64,000 bases of DNA from Viscum album (Eukaryota > Streptophyta > Magnoliopsida > Santalales > Viscaceae). The stretch's first letter is position 1. Each line of letters begins with the position of its first letter. Under the pieces are notes generated by a model. That model saw only the letters and a program-made list of their open reading frames with translations. It was not told the origin of the DNA and did not search any database. The stretch covers positions 537,822,394 through 537,886,393 of the forward strand of contig OY728143.1 in assembly GCA_963277665.1 (NCBI GenBank), in the 5' to 3' direction. Position numbers and translations under genes: made by a program. This document shows positions 12,441 to 23,689 of this stretch, piece by piece.

Positions 12441-15111
12441 TGAGGAATAACACCCTGAACAGCCATCACCATCAGCCTTTCCATTACCTGAGTCAAACAT
12501 AACCAAGTCTACTTTCACCCAAGGGTTTTAAGTAGGGTGTGATCCTAATACCAACATTATACCAGCCAATTATTCCAAGGATCCTGCAATACAATGTGAA
12601 AAATCTATCACTTTTAATACGCAGAGACAAGTAGTGATAAAATCCATGAAATGAAACATTCAATTGAAAACATTTTTCAAGATAAAGTTTTCATAATATT
12701 CAAAAATTTAAATATAAATGTCATCTGCTATAATGTACTTCAAAAAACACCCCAATACATGGGAAAATACCACAATCATAACAAGCAACTAAATCGAGAA
12801 CACCCCTTGGCACTAGATAGTATCAGGCCCCACATACCTCATATCTCGGTGTAAAGTAACCATAATAAAATCTTTTCTCGTGCTTGATCCACTAGTAGGG
12901 AACATACCGATAACCAAGTGGTCCCCAATCATCATCTACATAATTTATTTATAGTTTTCATTAAAAAAATTCTAGGTGAAATAGGAACAAAACCCATCTA
13001 GTCCACTAGCCGTACTAGTACACATCTTCCCCACCTTGGTACTCGAGCTTCCCCCATTGTGGTCAAACAATTTCATCATGCAACACATATCCATTTTCAT
13101 TTAAAACACCACTACTAGTCACATTCACCCAATATAGTATCTATACACATTTTATACCATTTAAAACACACAACAAAACACTTGGAATTTCAATAAAAAC
13201 AACTTTCCAAATCATTCCTTGTTCTGCACACAAAACTCATTGAAAACCCCACTTGAACACCATTTTCATAAAAAAAATTAATAAAAATAGAATTCACAGA
13301 ACCTTAAACATTCATTTAAACCTATTACATGATTTATAATACAACCCCCAAAATAATCACCTAGAATATCTATGTAAAGAACCCAATTCAACACCAAATG
13401 GGTAATCAAATACCATTTCATAACAAACATCACCACAAAACCAATTTCTCGGAAAAAACAAAAGGATAGTAACATTTAAAACATTTTTTCCGCCCCTAAA
13501 TAGTTCAATAAAATCAACCAAAAAATTGTAGGTCATTCCTTAGGGAACCAAAAAAAGAGTTACGTGAAAACCCCCCAAATTTCACATGAAATTGGCATTA
13601 AAAATTCATTTTCTAAATAATTTCCACTAAAACCAATTTTGGAAGAAAAAATAAAATTAAATATATATGAAAATACCATAAACATATAATCTGGATCATA
13701 ATGATTCCATACCAAAAGGAATCACCTACCAAATTAATTAAAACCCTTGAATCACCGTGCAAAAATAAAGTTGCACCACCCCCACACCAAGAGGGGCTTA
13801 AAAAACTTAAAACCACATGAATTTACCATGAAAAACCATTTTTAAACCCTATGTTAGAAACCCTACCTCTTAGTCATTTTTTACATCAAGGAAAAGGGAT
13901 GAAACCCCATGCAAATAGAATTAAACCCTAAGCAATTTGAAAGTGGAATAGAAGAGACTCACTTACTTGACAGATCATGAATAATCACCCCTAATATACC
14001 ATTAGTAGAAATTTAAAATAGTAAAAACGTCAAGGGAGGTTCGATGAATGATAAATAGGTCATTTAGGAACTAGAATGAGGGAAAAAGAGTAATAATTGA
14101 ATGAGTTATGATGGAAAGAACATACCTCCTCAAATCTTCTGAATTTTAGAAACCCTAAAAATTTCGGCACTCCATCGAAATGACGAAAATCTCCAAAAAG
14201 GGAAGAGAGGGGTTGGGAGCCTGACTGTGTTCAATGCGAATGTGTGAGGCTTGTAATCACCTAAAAATACTTAAAATTGAAAATTTTATTAATTAATCAA
14301 ATTTGATTTTTAAAACTGAAATTGTCCTTTCGGGCAGGCCCAATCCCTTAAATAAAAACCCATATACACCTTGGATATTTATTTATAAAGACTACAAACT
14401 GTAATGGTTATGTTAATATGTCAGGGAAGACCATTTAGGAATTTGAATGGGAGAAAAATATTAAAAAAAAATATTTTATAAAAGAAACAAAATTAATTTT
14501 TAAATATAGAATTGGGCTCACGGTTAGGCTTAATTCACGAAAACTAAGCCATTCCACCATAAAATAATGAGAATTTCCAAAAACAAAGCATAAATGGAAA
14601 TTAAATTAAATATAAATTTAAAATAAATCATGTATGGGACATTTATTTTGACATGGGAGGTTGATTTCGGGTGGGACCCACCACCATAACCTCAAATGGG
14701 AGGTTAAGGTGTGGTGGATCCACCTCCAACTCCCATGAGGTGATTATAACCAACATCACTCACATGAAGGATCAATAAAATAAAGTGTAGCTCACATTAT
14801 TTAATTATTTTTTATACAAAACCCAAAAACTAACTTCTAAAATCGACTCTCTTCCATAGAAATGATTGTTTTCTTAAGAGAATATTGGCACTGCGTGTTC
14901 AACAATGTCAACTTATTTCAATTCCAAGCACCGCTTCAAATGTTATAAATTTCGGCTCATACATTTACTGAACGTACACAAAAAAAACTTCAGAAATTGA
15001 TTCTGGTCACACCGGGCCTTGTAATCAAGCACAACAAATTTTTGCGAACACATAAAAATCCATTGTATTTAATAAAAAATTATCGACATAAATTTTTGTT
15101 TTTTACATTCA
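12441..15111 (-). repeat. Element A 3' LTR (minus strand)
   Basis: On the minus strand this LTR begins at 15111 with TGAATGTAAAAAAC, directly after a purine tract that follows the pol tail. It runs leftward to about 12441, where the reverse complement ends in a GGGTGTTATT-like sequence that resembles the GGGTGTTACA end common in plant chromovirus LTRs. Similarity to D leader sequence begins immediately outside. The matching 5' LTR is not in the window. Frames at 12651-12854, 13278-13475 and 13613-13816 are LTR noise. The interior shows a degenerate repeat of about 130-290 bp (around 14050-14345 and 14405-14540) and a strong hairpin at 14652-14737. Confidence 0.65.
14652..14737. repeat. Imperfect inverted repeat with nested palindromes
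   Basis: The arms begin CATGGGAGGTTG and end CAACTCCCATG, pairing over about 40 bases with a short AT-rich loop near 14693-14699. Each arm also holds its own small palindrome: GGTGGGACCCACC at about 14670 and GGTGGATCCACC at about 14713. The block is much more GC-rich than its surroundings. It lies inside the U3 side of the A LTR. Confidence 0.75.
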
Positions 15112-15122
15112 CCCCACCTTAG
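15112..15122 (-). other. Polypurine tract of element A
   Basis: On the minus strand the sequence CTAAGGTGGGG lies between the last codons of the integrase tail and the LTR start TGAATG. A purine run directly before the 3' LTR is the plus-strand primer of LTR retroelements. Confidence 0.65.
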
Positions 15123-17181
15123 AGAATTTGCATCCTCGTAAGATACAACTTGAGATAAGGGAACAAGTGGGGGTACTGGGCACGAATCTAAGCCTCCCTC
15201 TCCCATGTCCTCTCCTGGAGGTTCTCGTGCTGCCAACGAATGAGCACCAGAGGTATTGATCGTCCACATAGGACCTACTCCTTCTGATCCTCAATCTCTA
15301 CTAGAACATCTGGGAAAGTCAATCTATCTTCATCGTCCAGCTCTCCATGGTCAATGATGTGAGTAGGGTCCTGCACGTTCTCATCAGCTGAGATACGTGG
15401 AAGACGTCACGTACCTGATGCAATTGAGGTGGAAGAGCTAAGTAGTAAGCCACCTCGCCAACTCTATTGAGGATATAAAATGGTCTGATTAATCTTTGAG
15501 AAAACTTTATACCTCTGTGAAATCTCTGTAGACCTCATCGAGGTGGGACCCATAGAAAGACATTTTCGCCATCCTAAAACTCCAGAGGTCTCCATCTCCA
15601 TTCATCATATGGATTTTTCTAGCTTTGTGGTGTCATCATCCGCTTCTGGATGATCTGTACCTTCTCTGTGGTAGCTCATACAATCTCTGGTCCCACTAGA
15701 GCTTACTCCCCAGGGTCTGTCCAACACAAGGGTGATCATCAAGGTCATCTGTATAATTCCTTGAGAGGTTCCATACTGATGGTGGAGTGATATATTCTAT
15801 TTAGGAAGACTCCATTAAAGGTAAGTGATCCTCCCAACTACGACTGTTGTCAAGGACATAACCACCCAGCAAGTCCTTGAGGTTCTGAATGGTCCTCTCA
15901 GTCTAGCCATCCGTCTGAGGATGGAAGGCGGTGCTTAGACAAAGCTGCATTCCAAAAGCTTCCTGCAACCCCATCAATAGCCTGGAACTAAAGCGTGCGT
16001 CACAATCGGAGACAATAGACAAATGTACTCCATGTATCCGCACAATATAATGCACATAGAGGTGCCCATGACCTCTTATGAACCCTTATCTATGATCTGT
16101 AGGAAGTGAGCTGACATGGTGAGTCAGTTTACTATCACCCAAATTGAGTCGTGACTCATGGGCGTACGTGGAAGACCCGTCATGAAGTCCATGGATATCC
16201 CATCCCCCTTCCACTATGGGACCCTTAAAAGATGAACCAAGCCTGGTGGTACCTGGTGCACCGCCATTACTTACTGACAAATGAGGCATCAAGAAACATA
16301 ATCTACTAATGCCTTCTTGATACCTAGACACTAGTGTTGTCATCGACGGTTCAAGTACATATTCACCACTCCTGAATATACCTCTAGAGGGGATTTGTGG
16401 GACTCCATCAACACTTACTCATGAAGTGACACAGGCACCATGGTATGTCCTCTAAAGAGGATGACATGCTCCCCACCTTTAGAAAACCAATCAGTTGCCT
16501 ACCCTATGGATATCTGAGCACATCACGTCTCACAGTCAGCGTCTCCATGATGTGCCTCTATGACTCTCTAACGAAGTGTGGGAGTGAATGTAAGAGACTT
16601 TAGAAAAGTTTCTCCATATCTATCCACAAAGGATATTTGTAAAGTAGCTAGCTGCTCTGTCATCTCATCTAGAAGTTGTATACATGTACTCATGCTGAGT
16701 GAATTTGTAACAACATTCCCCTTCCCAAGACTATATACTATCTAGAAGTCATTGAACTAGAAGAACTCAAGTCAATGTCACTATCTCATGTTCAGGTCCT
16801 TCTGATAGAAGATATACCTAAGTCTCTTGTGATCAGAGTAGACTATGAAACAATCGATCATCAGATAGTGTCGTCGCAAATTCAAGTGGAATACCACTGC
16901 TGCTAACTCCAGGTCATGTGTAGCGTTGTTCCACTAATGATGTCTCAGCTGAAGAGAAGCACAACTGATCACTGCTCGCTCCTACAGTAGGACACACCAA
17001 AGTCCAGTCCATGATGCATCATAGTATACTGCGTACCCTATGCCTTCCTATGGAATCCTCAAGATAGGGGCACTAGTCAGCCTCTGTCTCAGCTTTTAAA
17101 AGCTCTGTTGGCATCTCTCTGACCACATGAATGGTTTTCCCTTCTTCATCAAGGCTGATAGAGGTGCGGCAGCTCGGGAGG
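15112..17181 (-). pseudogene. Element A pol remnant: RT end, RNase H, integrase, chromodomain-like tail
   Basis: Reading the minus strand from 17181, a frame with several stops and shifts encodes the end of reverse transcriptase (KPFMWSERCQQSF, LTSAPIL). Next comes RNase H at about 17030-16800 with catalytic Asp in YYDASWTGL, Glu in HDLELAAVVF and Asp in VYSDHKRLRYIF. Integrase follows with SMDFMTGLPRT near 16190, SIVSDCDARF near 16005 and TAFHPQTDG.TERT near 15930, so all three D, D, E positions are kept. After VGEVAYYLALPP (15440-15480) and VFHVSQLRRYVQDP (15360-15400), the tail NLQERTWEREA (15200-15230) has the W-ATWE pattern of a chromovirus chromodomain-like end. The 5' part of RT, protease and gag are missing: at 17181 the sequence switches abruptly to element F. 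The frame is broken by TAG/TAA codons, so it makes no protein. Family assignment is firm; the lineage name (Tekay-like) is inference. Confidence 0.9.
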
Positions 17182-17768
17182 TGTATGGTACAATATCATT
17201 CTATTAGTGATGAAATCATACGTAATTGGATGTTATATCATATATATATATCATATTTACGCATGTTTTATTTATTATTTTCATCTATTATACTCATTAT
17301 TGTACCCATACAAATAATGATGTTTTGACTAAAAAACTACCCCCTGAACACTACTGGAAAATAGTTCTATACCCAGGGTTTTTCCAAAAACCGTGGGTAT
17401 AGGGATGGTATGTGAACATATACCCACGGTTTTCCAAAACCATGGGTATAGGCCACCTGTACCCACTATTGTGCCGAAAACTTTGGGTATAGTATTCTTT
17501 TTAGACCAATACCCATGGTTTTGGAGAAAACCGTGGGTATAGTGTATTTTTTGAAGACCTATACCGATGGTTCATCAAAACCGTGGGCTTTTGTCTTTTT
17601 TATGGAAGACCTATAACCACAGTTCTACAGAACCGTGGGTATAGCTTTCCTACGTTATGTTGGGGAAATAAAAATAGGCAGGACACAAAAACTATTTGGA
17701 AGGAAGGAATTTATTCACGGTTTAGATTAATATATTTATGTAAATATAAATATATAACTTCAAAAATT

Positions 17769-17833
17769 TTGTAGCTCAGTTGGTAAAGCGTTCTCTACAA
17801 CTGATGTTGGTCGCAGGTTCGAATTCTGCCATT
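17769..17833 (+). repeat. tRNA-like unit 1 inside the CACTA
   Basis: It contains TAGCTCAGTTGG, a full match to the internal A box consensus of tRNA genes, and 44 nt further GGTTCGAATTC, one base from the B box consensus. The predicted acceptor ends do not pair well and the D-arm/anticodon-arm region is irregular, so it is a tRNA-derived sequence rather than a working tRNA gene. It is followed by an AT-rich tail (atttaaattt...) that recurs after units 2 and 3. Confidence 0.65.
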
Positions 17834-17903
17834 TAAATTTTTCTTAACATGAATATTATTAATATATATACCTAGATGTATGTATATTTACCAAAATAAA
17901 TAG

Positions 17904-17978
17904 GTAGCTCGAGTGGTACTTCGTGGATTCGTGGATGTGAGGGTTTCAGTATACCTAGTTTTGAATCTCACAGGCAAC
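17904..17978 (+). repeat. tRNA-like unit 2 inside the CACTA
   Basis: Begins GTAGCTCGAGTGG, like unit 1, and carries a degenerate B-box-like TTTTGAATCTC near 17959. The downstream tail with gaatttaaat and tatatatattcatagatatatg matches the tail after unit 1 (aatatatatacctagatgta), so units 1 and 2 are tandem copies spaced 133 bp apart. Confidence 0.5.
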
Positions 17979-18055
17979 GTTTTTGGAATTTAAATACAAC
18001 ATTGATTCATATTAATATATATTCATAGATATATGTATATATACCAATTAAATTT

Positions 18056-18132
18056 GATATCCAGGTTGGTCCCTTGTTGCGGTGCGCCTATGAGGCTACG
18101 TGTGAGGTGCGGGTTTAATTCCCCCATCACGC
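18056..18132 (+). repeat. tRNA-like unit 3 inside the CACTA
   Basis: Starts GATATCCAGGTTGGTCCC and has GGGTTTAATTCCCCC as a B-box-like motif near 18110, followed by the same gaatttaaat tail at 18140. It is the most degenerate of the three tandem units. Confidence 0.4.
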
Positions 18133-20429
18133 AAATTTTTTGAATTTAAATTCCCATGGTTTTTAAACTGTGGGGTCTGTTGTGTGCCACGCTGGAACAG
18201 GCGGTGTGCCACATTTGACTCCCTAATACCCACGATTCTCCCAAACCGTGGGTATAGACTGAGACCCCTATACTGATGTTGTTGCATCCAACGGTTCCCA
18301 AAACCGTGGGTATAGGTTATACCCACGGTTTTGGGGGCTATACCCACGATTTTGAACTGTGGGTATAACTCGTTTTTCTAGTAGTGGGCGTGGACATAGT
18401 AAGCCATACATACGCACGTATGGTGAATTTTCTTTCATATGGTGGATTTAATAATTAATATTTTTGTACCATATTTATAATTATATATCATTATGTATAA
18501 TGTATTGTATTTATCAGTTTAGTATGGAAACAACAACGAGAGAGGAAGTGTAAGATGAAAAGAACATTTAAATAGGTGATGAAGTAATTACCTCTTCATT
18601 GGGATATTTATTTTTATTTGATCAAAAGGGCTCCTTAGGTTGGCTTCCAATCAAAGTAAGGCATATAGGTTTAAGTGAGGGTATATGGGAGGATATTTTA
18701 TTAGGTTTTGGCCAAGTCAAATGGATTTTGAGATGTGATTTATAGGTAAGGTTAGGTATCCTTTTATAAGATTGGTGAGGGTCACTATAAAAAATGCATG
18801 AAATATTTTTTTATTATTAAATAAATTTTAGTTAATAATATACCCAAATGGTTATATTTTGAGGCCATGCTATGTATGGGTCAATAACCTCTCAATTAAT
18901 GGGTCTTAGAAAATTTTAGGTTACCATATTACCCTTATCTTTTATATTTATCTCTTAGATAAATAGTTCATCTTTTACAATGTATTCTTTTATTTTTATA
19001 TTACATGGTTAATAAACATTAAACAAGATGCCAATAGAATCTCAAGTGGATAATTACTTACATATCTATCATTATATTAGTCCTTTTTTCAAAACCTAAA
19101 TTTTTAGTAATACTATATCGCATAATAATATAGTATTTTTTTAAACCCGTTTATGTCAATTTTAACACTATTAAGTATTTGTTTTTTTTGAAAGTCAGAA
19201 ACATATTCCTACTTCATACAAAATAGATTAAATAAACCATAAAAATTCATATTAACCAATAATAATTGTGGAATCCATCAAAATTCCCAATTTACATTTA
19301 TTTTGATATTTATAATATCAATTATTTTAACCATTCATTTAAAAGGTAATTACTGCATCATTATTGTGCCATAAATTATTTTAATTAATTAGTGTCTAAA
19401 AATTATAAATAAAATACCGTGATTTCAAAAATATTCTAAGATTTCAAATGAATATTTTTAGTAGAATATATCTTATGTATATCTGTATATTATAAATTTT
19501 TCAGTTCATAAACATTCAATTTTAAACGTTAATTATTCATTAAATAGAATAATAATAAATATCCTAGTCTAATCCAAGTGGACAAAAAGGACAATAGTTT
19601 ATTCCTAAGGATGATTTTTGTCGAAATAAACTTATCCAAGAGATTTACTACATGATTTAGGGTATTTATAATATCATTTTTACTATTAATTACCTAATTT
19701 ACTTTTAATTGTGGTAAATAAAAATCAAAAGTTACTATTCATAGAAAATTATTTTTATCCTATTGAAACAACATTTTATATACTGATGTAATACACATTT
19801 CTTATATATTTAAAATTCAATTAATAGAAGCGGTCAAATTACATTTTCTTCAAATTTGAAAATGTTTCAAGAAAGTGGATGAAAGACGTTAAAAAATTCA
19901 AAAAAAAATTTATACATCTAATCGTATAATAAAATGACTCTAATGAATTATATTGAACTAATAAAGTTATTGTGAATATTATTTTACATTAAAATAAATT
20001 TAAATAAAAAATGAATTATTTAAATAAAATATATTTTTAACCAATAACGTAGTGTTTTACACAATTCATCAAAAAATTGGGTCTTCAGAATAATACCAAA
20101 AACTCACCAGAAGCTAATTTTGATATTTCAAATCAAAAAATGAAGTCTATTTTAAAAAAGAAATTTTAAATTTTTTAAAAAAATGACATTACAATTCATA
20201 ACGGCTAGTTTTATTAGTTGTGGATTACTAAACAGGTTGTTGGGTAAAACATAATCTATTTCATTTTTAAAAGAGAAGCATACCATGGAAGTATGGGGTG
20301 ATACATTCTTTCTTACTCAAAATAATTTCATCGAAGAAATTTATTGAATTTTTCTACTTAAAAATATTCAGGTTGGTTTTTACCATATGTTCCTCGGGTT
20401 CCCTCATTACTTCTTCCATCTTATTTTTT

Positions 20430-21720
20430 CTCCATAGAACATCCACCAGACGAGTCATCTGGTTTCTCAACACTTGTTATTTGGTATCGAGAATTTTTAC
20501 AGGCTCTTCACAATAAGAAATATTGGGTTCCAATTCTATTTCTTCATAGGTGATTACATTCATTGGGTCGGGCATGTTTTCTCTTAACAGTCATACAAGG
20601 AATATGTCATGAACATTAGAGAGACTTGGCTGCATTACCAAAGGGTAAGCTATAAATCCAATTCATTCTATAATTTCTAAAGGTCTGATATAACATGGAA
20701 TTAATTGACACTATTTACCGAATTGGATAACTCCCTTCCACGGACATACCATCAAGAAAACATGATCTTTTATGTGAAATTCCTAATCCTTCCATCAGTT
20801 ATCAACATAGATCTTTTGCCTATATTGAGCTACATTGTTGAGGGTTTGGATAATCTTCACATTTTCCATTGTTTCCTCAATAGGTTCTTGGAATATGGGT
20901 TTTATTTAAAACAAATCATATCAAAAAGTTGGTATGCAACATCTCTTTCCATATAATGCTTCATATGGTGCAATATGAATGCTTGAATGGATGATACTGT
21001 TTTTGTAAAATAATACTAGAGGTAAATATTGACCCCACATACCTTGAAAGTAAAGTGAAAATGATCTCAACATGTCTTATATGGATTGAATAGTTTGTTC
21101 TGATTACCTATCAGTTTGAGTGTGGGAGGATGTTCTCAAATGAAGTTCAATATCCAGGGCCTTCTGAAGTCCACTCCAGAATAAAGATGTAAAATGGGTA
21201 TCAAAATCAGCAACAATTTAAATGGGTACTCCATGATGTCTTTCAACTTCATTAATATATACTCTTGCTAAATTTTCATTTGGTTAATATTCTCTTATTG
21301 AAAAAAATGGCCAGACTTGGTATGATGATCAATAATGAACAATATTTCATCATTCCTTCTTTGTGTCTTCTATAGTCCCATGAAAATGTCCATTTTAATA
21401 TCATCTCATTTCAACTCTTGTATAGGGAGAGGTTTCATGAATCCTCTATGATGTTTTCTTCCAGCCATAAACTATTGAAAAATTATACATCTTGACAAAT
21501 ATTCTGCAACATCCCTCTTAATTTTTTCCCAAAAAAATGTTCCTTGAAATCATTATATATCATAGTTATACAATGGTGTATAGAGAAATTTGAGTTATGA
21601 GCACCAACCAACAATTCCCTTTTTAGATCAGGTATATAAGGGACACAATTCCTCCTTCCAAATTTCAAAATTCCACTATCATATATGAAGTTAATCAATC
21701 TTCCATCATTCATAGATTTA
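20430..21720 (-). pseudogene. Element F integrase remnant with chromodomain-like tail
   Basis: The minus strand gives the zinc-binding region AHNSNFSIHHC (near 21600), then the core motifs MDIFMGL and FIIDHHTKSGHF (near 21370-21300), VADFDTHFTS (near 21215) and SEQTIQ (near 21080). The three D, D, E positions are therefore still present, although frames shift and stops occur. Further on, APYEALYGKRC (near 20960) and the tail EEIELEPNISYCEEPVKILD with QVLRNQ (20455-20550) are typical of the C-terminal end of plant chromovirus integrases. Integrase inserts element cDNA into the host genome; this copy is not translatable as a whole. Plus-strand frames at 20298-20516 and 20705-20956 are antisense shadows. 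Confidence 0.85.
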
Positions 21721-21989
21721 ATTTTCTTTTGAAAATCCTGATCATTATTTTAATAAATTTTTATCCTTTTTAGTAAAAATTATTTGGCAAACATTTGCAT
21801 AAGTATTGATGTTTTACCTTCCATGAATATTCCAATGTCCATCTTTAATAAATCTGTTTCCATAATATACCTTTCAAATCACATCTTGTTCAAAACTCCA
21901 AGATCCATTCTTTTCAAAGCATTTGACACCTTATTTTCCTTCCTCAGGTGGTAGTGTATAGTGAAATCGTAATACATGAGTAGTTCAAA

Positions 21990-22343
21990 CCATCATCTGG
22001 GCCTTAGGTTGAGTTCTTTCTCTGTGAAAATATACTTTACACTCTTTTGACCCGTATATATCTGAAATTTTTTACCATAGAGATTGTGTATACATAAATT
22101 CAATGAAATTATTGTAACTTCTAACTCAATATCATGAGTATGATAGTTTTTTTCATGAATTTTTAGCTTCCAGGTTGAATAGGAAAAAACCCTTTCATTC
22201 TTCATAAGAACACAACCTAGTCCTTTTTTTGAAGTATCACTATAAATAACAAACCCATCATTCCTCGATGGTATAGTAAATATAATATAATGGACTTGTA
22301 TTTTCTTTAATTCTATAAAAAATTCTTCACACTCTTTTTCCAA
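21990..22343 (-). pseudogene. Element F RNase H remnant
   Basis: An open frame of 116 codons carries VIYSDTSKKGLGCVLM (first catalytic Asp), YHTHDIELEVTIISL (Glu) and FQIYTGQKSVKYIFTEKEL. In the last motif the expected Asp of the YTDHKSL pattern is Gly, so the third catalytic acid is lost. The domain would degrade the RNA strand during cDNA synthesis. It follows RT after a short broken segment (22344-22411). Confidence 0.85.
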
Positions 22344-22411
22344 ACAATGTTATCCCCATTATGTGTGAGATTGGTTATTGGGATATCCATTCGCGAAAAA
22401 TTCATAATGAA

Positions 22412-23071
22412 TCACCGATAATAACAAGCTAATCCAATAAAACTGTGTACCTCAGTTACACTCATCGGTGTTTTTCTATCTTGGATGCCCATTGTCTTTG
22501 AAGGATCAACATTGACTCCATCCTTAGAGATAATATGGCCAAGACAAGATAAATTTTGAAGAAATAATTCACACTCTCTGAACATCCCATATAATCCATT
22601 TCTTCTAAGAGCATTTAGAATTGTGCTCAATTTATTTTCATGATTTTCATATATTTTGGAGCAAACCAACATATAATCAATAAATAACACTACAAAGTCA
22701 TCAAGATATTCCTCCAAAATAGAATTCATTAGATCCCTGAAGATAATGGGTGCATTATTCAGTTCAAAAGGCATTACTGTAAACTCATTATGCCCATACC
22801 TAGTATGAAATGTTGTCTTTGGAAAGTCTTCCTTCATCACACAGAACTGATTATATCCATATTGATGGTCAATCATTGAAAAATATTTACCTTTATAAAT
22901 TTTATCGAATAAATCATCAATACGTTGTATAGGATACTTTTTCTTTATTTTTATATCATTGATCTCCATGTAGTCAATGCACAATCTTATGGATCCATCT
23001 TTCTTCACAACAAAAAGAACATGGGATCCCCGTGGAGAAACTATATGGAAAATAAATAATTTTTTACTCAA
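22412..23071 (-). pseudogene. Element F reverse transcriptase remnant
   Basis: A 219-codon open frame, the longest of its kind in the window, covers most of a Ty3/gypsy RT: SPRGSHVLFVVKKDGSIRLC, IDYMEIN, YPIQRIDDLFD, TTFHTRYGHNEFTVMPF, NNAPIIFRDLMN and then VVLFIDYMLVCSKIYENH. The expected FIDDILVYS active site reads FIDYMLVCS, with the second Asp replaced by Tyr, so the enzyme would be dead even if translated. The end (HSFIGLACYYR) joins the RNase H remnant. The Met at 23071 is only the first ATG in the frame: the family's RT begins further upstream. Confidence 0.92.
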
Positions 23072-23379
23072 TTCCTCTAGTTTTTTTATTTAGTTCCACT
23101 AATTCCAAAGTGGATATTCTATAATGGGTTTTCGATATGGGCCTTAATCAAAGAATTTTGTCAATAGAAAACTCAATTTCTCTTTCTAGAGGATGTCTAT
23201 ATATATCCTCTAGAAACACATCAACAAATTTTTTAAAATTTTTATATCTTATATTTGAGCATTATTTTCCACACTAATAGTCATTTCAGTCCCTCCCCCC
23301 AATAATTTAATTTAGAAGAGATACTGGGGGTAGATATTGATAAGAATCAGATGGTGAAGTTTCAGGTGAAAAGATAAGA

Positions 23380-23520
23380 TACTCTTTATCATCATCGAAA
23401 TTTGTATCCTCTTTCATAATTCAAAAATTTTTGCATCATGTTCCAAAAGGCAATCCATACTGAGGATTATATCAAATTCAATCATGGGTATGATGCCGCT
23501 ATTAATAGATAATGCTTGAT
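23380..23520 (-). pseudogene. Element F protease C-terminal remnant
   Basis: The minus strand reads MIEFDIILSMDCLLEHDA, matching the DFDVILGMDWLSKHHA motif that ends the aspartic protease of plant Ty3/gypsy elements. The N-terminal active site (D-S/T-G-A) is not recognisable. The stretch 23072-23380 between it and the RT frame corresponds to the protease-RT linker and is broken. Confidence 0.7.
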
Positions 23521-23689
23521 TATGTGGCATAATAGAAAATTATTCACAAACATTGTTGCAATGATAAATCACTTATGAGTTTTTAATGACAACATCTTTG
23601 TTATATACAATTGGAAATATCTAATTTTCCTAGTAGACTGGGAATATGTGAAACAAAGAAATGTTCTTGAATAAAACAAAGCATTGGAT

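Larger units (their letters stand above)
17349..18386. mobile_element. Non-autonomous CACTA (EnSpm-like) transposon
   Basis: The left terminus is CACTACTGGAAAA and the right terminus is TTTTTCTAGTAGTG, giving inverted ends of the CACTA type. Just inside both ends are many copies, in both orientations, of TATACCCACGGTTTT / AAAACCGTGGGTATA (17370-17645 and 18224-18367), the subterminal repeat pattern expected of transposase-binding sites in this superfamily. It interrupts the F LTR, whose undisturbed counterpart at about 27005-27020 shows the empty site. The expected 3-bp target duplication is not evident (GAA on the left, GGC on the right). The 1.04 kb element has no transposase; its middle carries three tRNA-like units (17769-18132). 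The small frames at 17583-17774 and 18096-18347 are not genes. Confidence 0.85.
17182..20285 (-). repeat. Element F 3' LTR, truncated and interrupted
   Basis: This matches 26850-28901 along its length in the same orientation (anchors: 17182-17340 with 26850-27000; 18420-18790 with 27040-27420; 19080-20240 with 27690-28870). On the minus strand it starts at 20285 with TGGTATGCTTCTC. Without the CACTA insert (17349-18386) it is about 2.07 kb, the same as 26850-28901. The 5' LTR, however, continues another 1.64 kb to 25210 and this copy does not: at 17182 it meets A pol. A TATAAAAG box on the minus strand lies at 18761-18768. Confidence 0.8.

Noticed and set aside
17769..18132. Functional tRNA genes
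   Set aside because: A and B boxes are present in unit 1, but the arms do not form a sound cloverleaf, and the units are tandem repeats inside a transposon.
20298..20956. Plus-strand frames at 20298-20516 and 20705-20956
   Set aside because: They are antisense to the F integrase tail, which is readable on the minus strand.
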